Positions 51,911 through 61,183 of a stretch of 64,000 nucleotides of DNA are shown one piece after another. The DNA is from Agromyces ramosus (GTDB lineage Bacteria; Actinomycetota; Actinomycetes; Actinomycetales; Microbacteriaceae), in assembly GCF_030817175.1 (NCBI RefSeq), contig NZ_JAUSYY010000001.1, positions 3,596,001 through 3,660,000 of the forward strand, written 5' to 3'. The translations under genes and the position numbers were made by a program. The notes under the pieces are model-generated. The model ran no database searches. It was given only the letters and a program-made list of their open reading frames with translations, and was not told where the DNA came from. The stretch's first letter is position 1. Every line of letters starts with the position of its first letter.

Positions 51911-52741
51911 TCAGGCGGTGCGTTCGTCGGGGCGGGGCTTCAGTCCGCGCGGGAACCACGGCACGATCGCCGAGGTGCGAGCGCGATAGCCGTCGTAGTC
52001 GGGGTACCTCGCCCGGGAGATGCTCTCGGTGAAGACGGTGGAGCCGACGAAGAGCGCGCTCAGGAGGACCGCGCCCGCGATGGTCCAGTGCAGCCACACG
52101 CCGGTCGCTGCCACCGCGAAGCCGTAGAAGACCCACCACTGCGCCTGCTCGAAGAAGAAGTTCGGATGCCGCGACACCCGGAAGAGGCCCGACTGCAGGA
52201 ACGCGGGCTGCGGCGTGCGGCCGGCCGCACGCTCAGCGGCCTTCCACTGGTGGAACACCCACTGCTGCTGGTCGGCGATCGCCTCCCCGGCGAGGAAGGC
52301 CAGGAACACCACCGCGAGCACGAGGTCCCATGCGCCGAGCGGCATACCCGCAGCCTCGAATGCCGTGAGCGCCGGCAGGGAGAACAGCAGGATGAGGGCG
52401 TTCTGGTAGATCGAGATGAAGAGCAGGTTGAAGAGGCCGAACCGCCATCCCGACATCCGGCCCCGCAGCACCGCCCAGCGGTAGTCCTCGCCGCCCGGGC
52501 GGTAGCCGCCCTTTCGTACGAAGTTGAAGGTGAGACGGATGCCCCATGCCGTCACCAGCACGGCCATGAGCACGAGTCGTGCGTCGAACGCGCCCGCCAC
52601 GGCGAACACCCAGACGTAGATCACCGGTGAGATCGACCAGATGCGGTCGACCCACGAGTACTCATGGGTGATCACGGAGGCGAGCCAGGTCAGCGCGGTC
52701 GTGACGGCGCAGATCACGAGACACACGACGAGGGGGTCCAT
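51911..52741 (-). CDS. DUF1295 (steroid 5-alpha-reductase-like) membrane protein
   Basis: A 276-residue membrane protein with about seven helices. The C-terminal SRHPNFFFEQAQWWVFYGFA and TESISRARYPDYDGYRAR blocks are the signature of the DUF1295/isoprenylcysteine-methyltransferase-like fold. An enzymatic role on lipids is likely but unknown. TAGAAT lies six bases before the ATG. Confidence 0.9.
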   Translation of the reverse strand: MDPLVVCLVICAVTTALTWLASVITHEYSWVDRIWSISPVIYVWVFAVAGAFDARLVLMAVLVTAWGIRLTFNFVRKGGYRPGGEDYRWAVLRGRMSGWRFGLFNLLFISIYQNALILLFSLPALTAFEAAGMPLGAWDLVLAVVFLAFLAGEAIADQQQWVFHQWKAAERAAGRTPQPAFLQSGLFRVSRHPNFFFEQAQWWVFYGFAVAATGVWLHWTIAGAVLLSALFVGSTVFTESISRARYPDYDGYRARTSAIVPWFPRGLKPRPDERTA

Positions 52742-52747
52742 GGCCGC

Positions 52748-52766
52748 ATTCTACGGTCGATAGGAT
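52748..52766. promoter_or_regulatory. Overlapping divergent -10 elements
   Basis: TAGAAT on the minus strand (52748-52753) is six bases from the DUF1295 ATG at 52741; TAGGAT on the plus strand (52761-52766) is six bases from the GTG at 52773. Only 31 bases separate the two start codons, so the two promoters must compete for polymerase. Confidence 0.55.
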
Positions 52767-52772
52767 CGTGCC

Positions 52773-53402
52773 GTGGCTGGGGAGCGCGCGGGGGAAGTCG
52801 GTTCGGAGGTCTGGACGATCCCGAACGTGCTCAGCATGCTCCGGCTCGCACTCGTGCCCGTCTTCCTGGTCTTCATCGTGCGCGGCGACTATGTCGTCTC
52901 ACTCGTCGTGCTCGTCGTGGCGAGCTTCACCGACCTGCTCGATGGCTACCTGGCCCGAAAGCTCGGTCAGGTGACGCGTCTGGGCCAGCTCCTCGACCCC
53001 GCTGCCGATCGGTTGTACATCTTCGCCGCGCTGCTCGGGTTGGCGGCGCAGAGCCTCGTACCGTGGTGGATCGTCGTGGTCATCGTCGCCCGCGACGTGT
53101 TCCTGCTCATCCTCGGCATCGTGCTCGCGAACCACGGATTCGGGCCGCTGCCCGTGCACCAGCTCGGCAAGGTCGCGACCTTCGCCCTCTTCTTCGGCCT
53201 GCCCGTCATCATGCTCGGTCTCGCGTACCCCGTGCTCCAACCGGTGAGCGAGCCGATCGGCTGGGCGATCACGCTCTGGGGGGCGTTCCTCTACTGGTGG
53301 GCCGGCATCATCTACGCGATCGAGACCGCGCGCGTCATCCGTATTCCGCTGGTGGCAGACGACCGCCGATCGGATACGCTGGAACAAGGAGGTCAGCCGT
53401 GA
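52773..53402 (+). CDS. CDP-alcohol phosphatidyltransferase
   Basis: A 209-residue membrane enzyme with the family motif FTDLLDGYLARKLGQ...GQLLDPAADRLY (D-x2-DG-x2-AR-x8-G-x3-D-x3-D), at about residues 50-75, and six helices. It makes a phospholipid from CDP-diacylglycerol and an alcohol (glycerol phosphate, inositol phosphate or cardiolipin type); which cannot be told. The stop overlaps the garA GTG (GTGA), so the two are coupled. Confidence 0.88.
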   Translation: MAGERAGEVGSEVWTIPNVLSMLRLALVPVFLVFIVRGDYVVSLVVLVVASFTDLLDGYLARKLGQVTRLGQLLDPAADRLYIFAALLGLAAQSLVPWWIVVVIVARDVFLLILGIVLANHGFGPLPVHQLGKVATFALFFGLPVIMLGLAYPVLQPVSEPIGWAITLWGAFLYWWAGIIYAIETARVIRIPLVADDRRSDTLEQGGQP

Positions 53403-53920
53403 CGGATTCCGACATCACTCAGGCCGGCGGTACGAACGAGGCCGGGGGCGAGCCGTCGACGAACACGTCGACGCATCCCGCCGGCAGCGGGGCGACCGAT
53501 ACGACCATCGGCTTCAGCCGCGAGGCCGCTGCGCAGCTCGGCAACGTCGACGCCGACATCACCGCAGAAGAGCAGGAGGCGATCGCCGCCCTGCCATCGG
53601 GCTCTGCACTGCTCATCGTGCGGCGGGGCCCCAACAGTGGTGCGCGCTTCCTCCTCGACAGCGATGTCACGCTCGTCGGCCGGCATCCCGACGCCGACAT
53701 CTTCCTCGACGACGTCACCGTCTCGCGCAAGCACGCCGAGTTCGTTCGGCACCGCTCGGCGTTCGAAGTGCGCGACCTGAGCTCGCTGAACGGCACCTAC
53801 TACGACGGCGTGCGCATCGAGACCGCGCTCCTGACCGACGGTGCCGAAGTCCAGATCGGCAAGTTCCGGCTCACCTTCTACGCATCACGTCACGACCTGG
53901 CGCCGCTGGCGAGCGACTAG
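53399..53920 (+). CDS. garA: GarA/OdhI-like FHA-domain protein
   Basis: A 173-residue regulator. The N-terminal 80 residues are disordered and hold a TDTTIGFS motif (Thr35/Thr36), equivalent to the phospho-Thr ETT motif of GarA and OdhI. LPSGSALLIVRRGPNSGARF begins the FHA domain, with VGRHPDADIFLDDVTVSRKH and LSSLNGTYYDG. When unphosphorylated, GarA/OdhI inhibits 2-oxoglutarate dehydrogenase; phosphorylation by a Ser/Thr kinase relieves this. The adjacent FtsR-like gene supports orthology. Confidence 0.9.
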   Translation: MTDSDITQAGGTNEAGGEPSTNTSTHPAGSGATDTTIGFSREAAAQLGNVDADITAEEQEAIAALPSGSALLIVRRGPNSGARFLLDSDVTLVGRHPDADIFLDDVTVSRKHAEFVRHRSAFEVRDLSSLNGTYYDGVRIETALLTDGAEVQIGKFRLTFYASRHDLAPLASD

Positions 53921-54612
53921 TGTCGGCCACCGCTGCCTCCTCGCGGGCGAGCGGCCAGGCCCCACTGCTCGGCATCGGTCAGGTCCTCGCACGACTTCAG
54001 CCCGAATTCCCCGAGCTGACGCCGTCGAAGCTGCGGTTCCTCGAGGAACAGCGCCTGGTCTCGCCGGCCCGCACCGCGTCCGGGTACCGCAAGTTCTCGG
54101 CGGCTGACGTCGAGCGCATCACCGTGGTGCTCTCGATGCAGCGCGACCAGTACCTGCCGCTCAAGGTCATCCGCACCCATCTCGAGGCGATCGATGCCGG
54201 TGAGACGCCGGCGCTGCCCGGTGCGACGAGCGCCGCAGCGTTCCTGAGCGGCGCCCGGCGACTGCGCCGCGACGAGCTCGTCACTGCGGCCGGCGCGACG
54301 CCGGCCCTGCTCGATGAGGCAGTGTCGGCCTCGCTCCTCCCTGCCGCCGAGATCTACGGCGACGAGGCGCTCGGCGTGCTGCGCTCGCTCGTCGCGCTTC
54401 GAGCGGTGGGCATCGAGCCTCGGCACCTGCGCGGGGTCCGCGCCGCGGCCGAGCGCGAGGCGGCGCTGGTCGAGCGGGCGATGGCACCGTCGCGACGAGC
54501 CGATGCCGCCGACAAGGCGCGCGCGGCCGAGCGTGGCCTCGAGCTCGCTGGCCACCTCGAGACCGTGCACGCGAGCGTCGTGCGGGCGGCTCTCGGCCAC
54601 CTCACGAGATGA
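53920..54612 (+). CDS. FtsR-like MerR-family regulator
   Basis: A 230-residue MerR protein; N-terminal helix-turn-helix GIGQVLARLQPEFPELTPSKLRF and wing LVSPARTASGYRKFS, then a long helical effector region. Its position directly after garA (TAGTG overlap) matches FtsR of Corynebacterium and Rv1828 of Mycobacterium, regulators of ftsZ and cell division. Not a metal-sensing type: no Cys. Confidence 0.85.
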   Translation: MSATAASSRASGQAPLLGIGQVLARLQPEFPELTPSKLRFLEEQRLVSPARTASGYRKFSAADVERITVVLSMQRDQYLPLKVIRTHLEAIDAGETPALPGATSAAAFLSGARRLRRDELVTAAGATPALLDEAVSASLLPAAEIYGDEALGVLRSLVALRAVGIEPRHLRGVRAAAEREAALVERAMAPSRRADAADKARAAERGLELAGHLETVHASVVRAALGHLTR

Positions 54613-54725
54613 AGCGGCGACACGCCGTGACGTTCGGCCCGATGTGTTCGACAGACCCCCTCCTCGTGGGTAGCGTGGAACTCGCGCCAACGGGGTGCGG
54701 GGCGCGAGAGTGAGGGGCGACGCGA

Positions 54726-55280
54726 ATGAGTGAGCTCGACCGGACTGCACGCTCACGGTACGACCTCGGCCTGCTCTTCACCGACGGCATGCCCGAGCAC
54801 GATGACGCCGCCGGCTATCGCGGCGCTGTCGCGGCACGAGCCGCCGGCATCAGCTACCGCCAGCTCGACTACTGGGCTCGTACGCAGCTCGTCGAACCCA
54901 CCGTGCGCGGTGCCGCCGGCTCCGGATCCCAGCGTCTCTACGGGTTCCGCGACATCCTCGTGCTGAAGCTCGTGAAGCGCCTCCTCGACACCGGCATCTC
55001 GCTGCAGCAGATCCGCACCGCCGTCACGCAGCTGCGCGAGGCGGGCGTCGACGACCTCGCCCAGACGACGCTCATGAGCGACGGAGCGAGCGTCTACCTC
55101 TGCACCTCCGACGACGAGGTGATCGACCTCGTCAACCGCGGTCAGGGCGTGTTCGGCATCGCTGTCGGCAAGGTGCTCCGCGAAGTCGAGTCGACGCTCG
55201 TCGAGCTCGACACGCAGTCGGCTGACCCCATGGATGAGCTCGCTGCGCGACGCGGAACGAAGTCCCGCAAGATCTCCTGA
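54726..55280 (+). CDS. Second MerR-family regulator (Rv1830-like)
   Basis: A 184-residue MerR protein with GISYRQLDYWARTQLVEPTV and SQRLYGFRDILVLKLVKRLL in the DNA-binding domain and LDTGISLQQIRTAVTQLREA. In mycobacteria the order is garA, Rv1828, a bifunctional nuclease gene, then Rv1830; here the nuclease gene between the two MerR genes is absent. A gaggggcgacgcga ribosome site precedes the ATG. Confidence 0.85.
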   Translation: MSELDRTARSRYDLGLLFTDGMPEHDDAAGYRGAVAARAAGISYRQLDYWARTQLVEPTVRGAAGSGSQRLYGFRDILVLKLVKRLLDTGISLQQIRTAVTQLREAGVDDLAQTTLMSDGASVYLCTSDDEVIDLVNRGQGVFGIAVGKVLREVESTLVELDTQSADPMDELAARRGTKSRKIS

Positions 55281-55319
55281 CGGCCTGGTTCGGCCGGGCA
55301 CGCCGGTCCTCGAGGGCCC

Positions 55320-55339
55320 GTGACGTCATGCGACGTCAC
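55320..55339. promoter_or_regulatory. Perfect palindrome between MerR and ParA genes
   Basis: GTGACGTC-ATGC-GACGTCAC, an 8-base perfect inverted repeat with a 4-base centre, between convergent genes (40 bases after the MerR stop). It does not match parS. It may be a protein-binding site or a weak terminator. Confidence 0.45.
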
Positions 55340-55433
55340 ATTCGGTGCTGATCTCCGGCGCCGTTCGTGGGACGCGAAACCGATTCGGCAGTACGGAATC
55401 GTGGCTGAAGCCGGATCTGCGGATGCGATCGTC

Positions 55434-56267
55434 TCAGATGACGGGCGAGTCGAGCTCGTACTGGGCGCCGGCGTACTCGCCGATGCGAGCCGTGCGCAGG
55501 ATGCGGTCGAGCAGCTGGTCGAAGTGGTGGGACATCTCTTCAGCGCTCTCGCCGGGCCACATGTGCAGCGGCTTCGCCGCGCCCTGCGCCTGCTGGAGCG
55601 ATGTGCGCTCGGGCAGCTGCGGCGAGAGCACGAGCGGGCCGAACATGTCGCGCAGCTCCTTGATGCGGAACTGGTGCTCGAGCGACTGCACTCGAGCGCG
55701 GTTCACGATGATGCCGAGGGGCTGGAGCCTCGGCGACAGGCCGCGGCGGATCTCCTCGATCGCTCGGAGCGCCCGGTCGGCTGCGGCGACCGAGAACAGG
55801 CCGGGCTCGGTGACGACGGCGACGCGGTCGCTTGCCGCCCACGCCGTGCGCGTGAGGGCGTTCAGCGACGGGGCGCAGTCGATGAGCACGAGCTCGTAGT
55901 CGGCCTCGACGTTGGCGAGCGCCTCTTCGAGCTTCCAGATGTCGCGGATCGACGGGTGCGGCCCGTCGAAGTTGATCGCGGAGGGGCTGCCGATCATGAC
56001 ATCGATCGTCGAACTCGGGTTCGATCGCGCCCAGCCGCTCGGCGAGATCGCCGAGCGGACGATCTTCTCCTTCGGAGAGGCGAGCACGTCGGCCACGTTG
56101 AGATGGCCGGCGACTTGGATGTCCATGCCCGTCGAGACATCGGACTGCGGGTCGAGGTCGACGACGAGGGTCCGGACGCCGCGCGCGAACGCTGCCGACG
56201 CCAGTCCGAGGGTGACGGTCGTCTTGCCGACACCGCCCTTGAGGGAACTGACGCTGAGTACGTGCAC
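55434..56267 (-). CDS. ParA-family ATPase
   Basis: A 277-residue ParA. The deviant Walker [20 protein letters not shown] is at about residues 9-27, VVDLDPQSDVSTGMDI is the A' motif and LVLIDCAPSLNALTRTAW the Walker B. The GTG at 56267 directly precedes the domain. No ParB gene or parS site is near, so it is an orphan ParA at the pyc locus; orphan ParAs can position other cargo. It is divergent from pyc with 75 bases between. Confidence 0.9.
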   Translation of the reverse strand: MHVLSVSSLKGGVGKTTVTLGLASAAFARGVRTLVVDLDPQSDVSTGMDIQVAGHLNVADVLASPKEKIVRSAISPSGWARSNPSSTIDVMIGSPSAINFDGPHPSIRDIWKLEEALANVEADYELVLIDCAPSLNALTRTAWAASDRVAVVTEPGLFSVAAADRALRAIEEIRRGLSPRLQPLGIIVNRARVQSLEHQFRIKELRDMFGPLVLSPQLPERTSLQQAQGAAKPLHMWPGESAEEMSHHFDQLLDRILRTARIGEYAGAQYELDSPVI

Positions 56268-56342
56268 GAACAGATACGTTACCTTTACTACTCGGACGAT
56301 ACCTAAACGTTCGCTGTGCGGAACCCCTTCTGAAAGGCCTGC

Positions 56343-59300
56343 ATGTTCACGAAGATCCTGGTTGCCAATCGCGGTGAGATCGCGATCCGTGCGTTCCGTG
56401 CGGCGGTCGAACTCGGTGCGAAGACGGTCGCGGTGTATCCCTTCGAAGACCGCAACTCCCTGCACCGCCTGAAGGCCGACGAGGCATACCAGATCGGCCA
56501 GCCGGGGCATCCGGTGCGTGCCTATCTCGACGTGGCCGAGATCATCCGCGTCGCGAGGGAGTCCGGCGCCGACGCCATCTACCCGGGCTACGGATTCCTC
56601 TCCGAGAACCCCGAGCTGGCGCAGGCCGCCGCAGAGGCCGGCATCACCTTCATCGGCCCGCCGAAGCGCGTGCTCGAGATGGCCGGCAACAAGGTCACCG
56701 CGAAGGAGCACGCGATCGCCGCAGGTGTGCCCGTGCTGCAGTCCACGCCGCCGTCGCGCGACATCGAGACGCTCGTGGCGCAGGCCGACGAGATCGGCTT
56801 CCCGATCTTCGCGAAGGCCGTGGCGGGCGGCGGCGGGCGCGGCATGCGCCGCGTCAACAACAAAGACGAGCTTCGTCCGGCGCTCGAAGAGGCCATGCGC
56901 GAGGCCGACAGCGCGTTCGGCGACGCCACGATGTTCCTCGAGCAGGCGGTGATCCGGCCGCGCCACATCGAGGTGCAGGTGCTCGCGGATGCCTCTGGCG
57001 AGACGGTTCACCTCTTCGAGCGCGACTGCTCGGTGCAGCGGCGGCACCAGAAGGTCATCGAGATCGCACCGGCGCCGAACCTCGACGAGAGCGTTCGCCA
57101 GGCGCTCTACCGCGACGCCATCGCGTTCGCGAGGTCGATCGGCTACGTCAACGCCGGCACCGTCGAGTTCCTCCTCGACACCGCGGGCGAGCGGGCCGGT
57201 CAGCACGTGTTCATCGAGATGAACCCGCGCATCCAGGTCGAGCACACCGTCACCGAAGAAGTCACCGACGTCGACCTCGTCGTCTCGCAGATCCGCATCG
57301 CCGCGGGGGAGTCCCTCGCCGAGCTCGGCCTCCTGCAGGACTCGATCAAGCTCCGCGGCGCGGCCCTGCAGTGCCGCATCACGACCGAAGACCCGACCGC
57401 CGGATTCCGGCCTGACACGGGCAAGATCACGACGTACCGCTCACCGGGCGGTGCCGGCATCCGCCTCGACGGCGGCACGATCAACCCGGGCGCGCAGATC
57501 AGCCCCCACTTCGACTCGATGCTCGCGAAGCTCACGTGCCGAGGTCGCGACTACCCGGCGGCGGTCGCACGTGCCAAGCGCGCCCTTGCCGAATTCCGCA
57601 TCCGCGGCGTCTCCACGAACATCCCGTTCCTCCAGGCGGTGCTCGAGGACTCGGCGTTCGTCGCCGGCGATCTCAGCACCTCGTTCATCGACGAGCGCCC
57701 CCAGCTGCTCCGCGGGCGCGTCTCGAAGGACCGCGGCACGAAGATCCTCAACTGGCTCGCCGACGTCACCGTCAACCAGCCCAACGGGCCGGCCCCCACG
57801 AGCGTGAACCCCGCCGAGAAGCTCCCGCCGATCGACCTCACAGCGCCCGCCCCCGACGGATCCCGCCAGCGGCTCCTCGAGCTCGGGCCGGTCGGGTTCG
57901 CCCGCGCGCTGCGGGACCAGACGCCGCTCGCCGTGACCGAGACCACGTTCCGCGACGCGCACCAGTCGCTGCTCGCGACGCGTGTCCGAACGCGGGACCT
58001 CGTCGCCGTGGCGCCGTACGTCGCCCGCATGACGCCCGAGCTCCTCTCGATCGAGGCATGGGGTGGCGCGACGTACGACGTGGCGCTTCGCTTCCTCGGC
58101 GAAGACCCGTGGGAGCGCCTCGCCGCGCTCCGCGAGGTCCTGCCGAACGTGAACATCCAGATGCTCCTCCGCGGTCGCAACACGGTGGGCTACACGCCGT
58201 ACCCCACCGAGGTGACCGATGCGTTCGTGCGCGAGGCGGCGGCGACCGGCGTCGACATCTTCCGCATCTTCGACGCGCTGAACGACGTCTCGCAGATGCG
58301 GCCGGCGATCGAATCGGTGCTCGCCACCGGGCACGCGGTCGCCGAGGTGGCGTTCTGCTACACGGGCGACCTGCTCGACCCCGCCGAAGATCTGTACACG
58401 CTCGACTACTACCTCGGCCTGGCCGAGGAGATCGTCGGCGCGGGCGCACACATCCTGGCGATCAAGGACATGGCCGGACTGCTGCGGCCCGCAGCTGCTG
58501 AACGGCTCGTCACGGCCCTGCGTGAGCGGTTCGACCTCCCGGTGCACCTGCACACGCACGACACGGCCGGCGGGCAGCTGGCGACGCTCCTCGCGGCGAG
58601 CCACGCAGGCGTCGACGCCGTGGACGTCGCGAGCGCGCCGATGGCGGGCACCACGAGCCAGCCCTCCGCGTCGTCGCTCGTCGCCGCGCTCGCGCACACC
58701 GAACGCGACACCGGCATCTCCCTGCAGGCGGTCGCCGACCTCGAGCCCTACTGGGAGGCCGTTCGCCGCCTCTACAAGCCGTTCGAGTCGGGTCTGCCCG
58801 GGCCCACGGGCCGCGTGTATCACCACGAGATCCCGGGCGGACAGCTCTCGAACCTCCGCCAGCAGGCGATCGCCCTGGGTCTCGCCGACGACTTCGAGCT
58901 CATCGAGGACATGTACGCGGCGGCCGACAAGATCCTCGGCCGCGTGCCGAAGGTGACGCCATCGTCGAAGGTCGTCGGCGACCTCGCACTGCACCTCGCA
59001 GCGGTGAAAGCCGATCCCGCCGACTTCGCGGCGAATCCCGAGAAGTACGACGTGCCCGACTCCGTGATCGGCTTCATGGCGGGCGAGCTCGGAGACCTGC
59101 CCGGCGGCTGGCCCGAGCCGTTCCGCACCAAGGTGCTCGCCGGCAAAGACGTGCGCATCGGAGTGACCGAGCTCACCTCCGACCAGCGTGAGGCGCTCGA
59201 GGCCGACAGCACCACCCGGCGCGCGACGCTCAATGCCCTGCTGTTCCCGGCGCCGACCCGCCAGTTCGAGCAGATCCGCGAACTGTTCGGAGACCTCTCC

Positions 59301-59747
59301 GCAGTCGACACCGGCGACTACCTCTACGGGCTCCGTCCCGGTGCCGAGCACGTCGTCGAGATCGACAAGGGCGTGCGCCTGTACGCCGGCCTCGAGGCGA
59401 TCGGCGAGGCCGACGACAAGGGCATGCGCACCGTGATGACCATCCTGAACGGCCAGCTCCGCCCCGTGTTCGTCCGGGATCGCGGCATCGCCGTCGAGAC
59501 CCGGGCTGCGGAGAAGGCCGATGCCTCGCAGCCGGGCCAGGTGGCTGCGCCGTTCTCCGGCGTGGTGACGCTCGCGGTCGAGCCGGGTGCCGAGGTGGCC
59601 GCCGGCCAGGGCGTGGCGTCGATCGAGGCGATGAAGATGGAGGCGGCCATCACGTCGCCCATCGCGGGTGTCGTCGAGCGCGTCGCGATCCCCAAGACGC
59701 AGCAGGTCGAGGCGGGTGACCTCCTCGTCGTCGTGCGTCCGCGCTAG
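56343..59747 (+). CDS. pyc: Pyruvate carboxylase
   Basis: An 1134-residue biotin enzyme that carboxylates pyruvate to oxaloacetate for the TCA cycle. Order: biotin carboxylase (residues 1-450; KAVAGGGGRGMRRV, EMNPRIQVEHTVTEE), carboxyltransferase (about 530-800; TETTFRDAHQSLLATRVRT, DIFRIFDALNDV and the KDMAG loop), allosteric linker, and the biotinyl domain at the end with IEAMKMEA (Lys biotinylated). Full length for the alpha4 type. Divergent from a ParA gene; followed by a MinD/ParA-like gene. Confidence 0.97.
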   Translation: MFTKILVANRGEIAIRAFRAAVELGAKTVAVYPFEDRNSLHRLKADEAYQIGQPGHPVRAYLDVAEIIRVARESGADAIYPGYGFLSENPELAQAAAEAGITFIGPPKRVLEMAGNKVTAKEHAIAAGVPVLQSTPPSRDIETLVAQADEIGFPIFAKAVAGGGGRGMRRVNNKDELRPALEEAMREADSAFGDATMFLEQAVIRPRHIEVQVLADASGETVHLFERDCSVQRRHQKVIEIAPAPNLDESVRQALYRDAIAFARSIGYVNAGTVEFLLDTAGERAGQHVFIEMNPRIQVEHTVTEEVTDVDLVVSQIRIAAGESLAELGLLQDSIKLRGAALQCRITTEDPTAGFRPDTGKITTYRSPGGAGIRLDGGTINPGAQISPHFDSMLAKLTCRGRDYPAAVARAKRALAEFRIRGVSTNIPFLQAVLEDSAFVAGDLSTSFIDERPQLLRGRVSKDRGTKILNWLADVTVNQPNGPAPTSVNPAEKLPPIDLTAPAPDGSRQRLLELGPVGFARALRDQTPLAVTETTFRDAHQSLLATRVRTRDLVAVAPYVARMTPELLSIEAWGGATYDVALRFLGEDPWERLAALREVLPNVNIQMLLRGRNTVGYTPYPTEVTDAFVREAAATGVDIFRIFDALNDVSQMRPAIESVLATGHAVAEVAFCYTGDLLDPAEDLYTLDYYLGLAEEIVGAGAHILAIKDMAGLLRPAAAERLVTALRERFDLPVHLHTHDTAGGQLATLLAASHAGVDAVDVASAPMAGTTSQPSASSLVAALAHTERDTGISLQAVADLEPYWEAVRRLYKPFESGLPGPTGRVYHHEIPGGQLSNLRQQAIALGLADDFELIEDMYAAADKILGRVPKVTPSSKVVGDLALHLAAVKADPADFAANPEKYDVPDSVIGFMAGELGDLPGGWPEPFRTKVLAGKDVRIGVTELTSDQREALEADSTTRRATLNALLFPAPTRQFEQIRELFGDLSAVDTGDYLYGLRPGAEHVVEIDKGVRLYAGLEAIGEADDKGMRTVMTILNGQLRPVFVRDRGIAVETRAAEKADASQPGQVAAPFSGVVTLAVEPGAEVAAGQGVASIEAMKMEAAITSPIAGVVERVAIPKTQQVEAGDLLVVVRPR

Positions 59748-59783
59748 GCTGGGCTTGCATTGGCACTGATGAGGGGAGTATCG

Positions 59784-61172
59784 GTGGCTGAAGATACGCA
59801 GAACGACGGGGCGGTGAGGCGCCGGGGGGCGGGTGTCCGCACCGCGTCGATCGATCATCGCGACTCCGGGCCTTCGGGTGCGCACGCCGCCGACGCGACG
59901 TCCGACCTGAACCTCCGGGTCGATCTGCCGCCGGCTCCGGTGCCCGAGATGCCCGACGACGAAGTCGCCGTCGCGATCGACGACGTCGCCGTGAACCCCG
60001 GCGCGGTGGTCGGCGGCATCGCGAGCACGACGTCGGTCGAGGTCATCGCGCCAGGCCTCCCAGGGGGCTCCCGCAGCTCCTACCGGCGCGAGCCGTCGCC
60101 CTACAGCGCACTGCTGGCCGCTGATGCGTCCAAGCAGCTCCGGCGTGAGCGCGTGAGCACCGACACCGGCAACCACGTCGCCATCGTCGACGGCCCGGGA
60201 GACGAGGTCGCCGTGCCCGCCGAGGTGCCCGAAACGGCGGAGTCCCTCACCGCCGACCGGCTGATCGACCTCAACCGCACGACGCGGCCGGCGCCGCATG
60301 GCGGGCTCAACCGATTCCTCTACGAAGCGTCGCTGCACCTCGTGAACCTCGGCGACTCCGCGAAGGTGCGGGCGCACAAGGCGATGAGCCAGCGCATCCA
60401 GAAGCGGTTCGAGGGCGGGGCGCGATTCGTGCCGGTACTCACGCGCAAGGGCGGTGTCGGGAAGACGACGATCACCGCGCTCCTCGGCATGGCACTCGCC
60501 GATGCCCGCGACGACCGCATCATCGCCGTCGACGCCAATCCCGACCGGGGCACGCTGGCCGAACGGGTCGACCGCCAGACCCGCGAGACGGTGCGCGACG
60601 TCGTCTCCAAGGCGTCGTCGATCGGCGGGTACACCGACTTCTCGAGATTCGTCTCCCGCGACGAGACGCGGCTCGACATCCTCGCCTCCGACACCGATCC
60701 CACGCTCTCCGAGGCGTTCGACGACAACGATTACAACGTCGTCGCAGGCCTGGCCGCCCGCTACTACTCGCTCGTCCTCACCGACTGCGGCACCGGCATC
60801 GTGCACTCGGTGATGCGTGCAACGCTCCAGCGCGCCGACTCGGTCGTCATCGTGTCCGGCGGCAGCGTCGACGAGGCCCGGCTCGCTTCAGAGACCCTCA
60901 CGTGGCTCGAGGCCAACGGCTACGGCGAGCTCGTGCGCAACGCCGTCGTGGCGATCAACCTCGCGACCCAGGGCACGCATCTCGTGAAGGTCGACGAGAT
61001 CGAGGCCCACTTCCAGTCGCGCGTGCGCGAGATCGTGCGCATCCCCTACGACCCCCAGCTCGCCGCAGGTTCCGTGGTGAACTGGCACGAATTGCGCCCC
61101 GTCACACAGCACGCGGCGCGCGAACTCGCCGCCCTCGTGGTGGAAGGCCTGCCCACCGAGCGCGAGCATTGA
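59784..61172 (+). CDS. MinD/ParA-like ATPase with disordered N-terminus
   Basis: A 462-residue protein. The first 190 or so residues are low-complexity (Pro, Ala, acidic), then the ATPase domain begins with [20 protein letters not shown] (deviant Walker A near residue 225), [20 protein letters not shown], and [17 protein letters not shown]. It resembles MinD/ParA-type proteins in actinobacteria linked to ESX secretion (EspI-like), though no ESX genes are in view. The GTG at 59784 follows a GAGGGGAG ribosome site. Confidence 0.85.
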   Translation: MAEDTQNDGAVRRRGAGVRTASIDHRDSGPSGAHAADATSDLNLRVDLPPAPVPEMPDDEVAVAIDDVAVNPGAVVGGIASTTSVEVIAPGLPGGSRSSYRREPSPYSALLAADASKQLRRERVSTDTGNHVAIVDGPGDEVAVPAEVPETAESLTADRLIDLNRTTRPAPHGGLNRFLYEASLHLVNLGDSAKVRAHKAMSQRIQKRFEGGARFVPVLTRKGGVGKTTITALLGMALADARDDRIIAVDANPDRGTLAERVDRQTRETVRDVVSKASSIGGYTDFSRFVSRDETRLDILASDTDPTLSEAFDDNDYNVVAGLAARYYSLVLTDCGTGIVHSVMRATLQRADSVVIVSGGSVDEARLASETLTWLEANGYGELVRNAVVAINLATQGTHLVKVDEIEAHFQSRVREIVRIPYDPQLAAGSVVNWHELRPVTQHAARELAALVVEGLPTEREH

Positions 61173-61183
61173 TCGGAGCGCAA

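Noticed and set aside
56200-56340. Possible parS next to ParA
   Set aside because: No sequence close to TGTTTCACGTGAAACA was seen.
57441-60806. Minus-strand reading frame of 1121 codons
   Set aside because: Opposite pyruvate carboxylase and the MinD/ParA-like gene. Long open frames on the antisense strand are common at this GC content.
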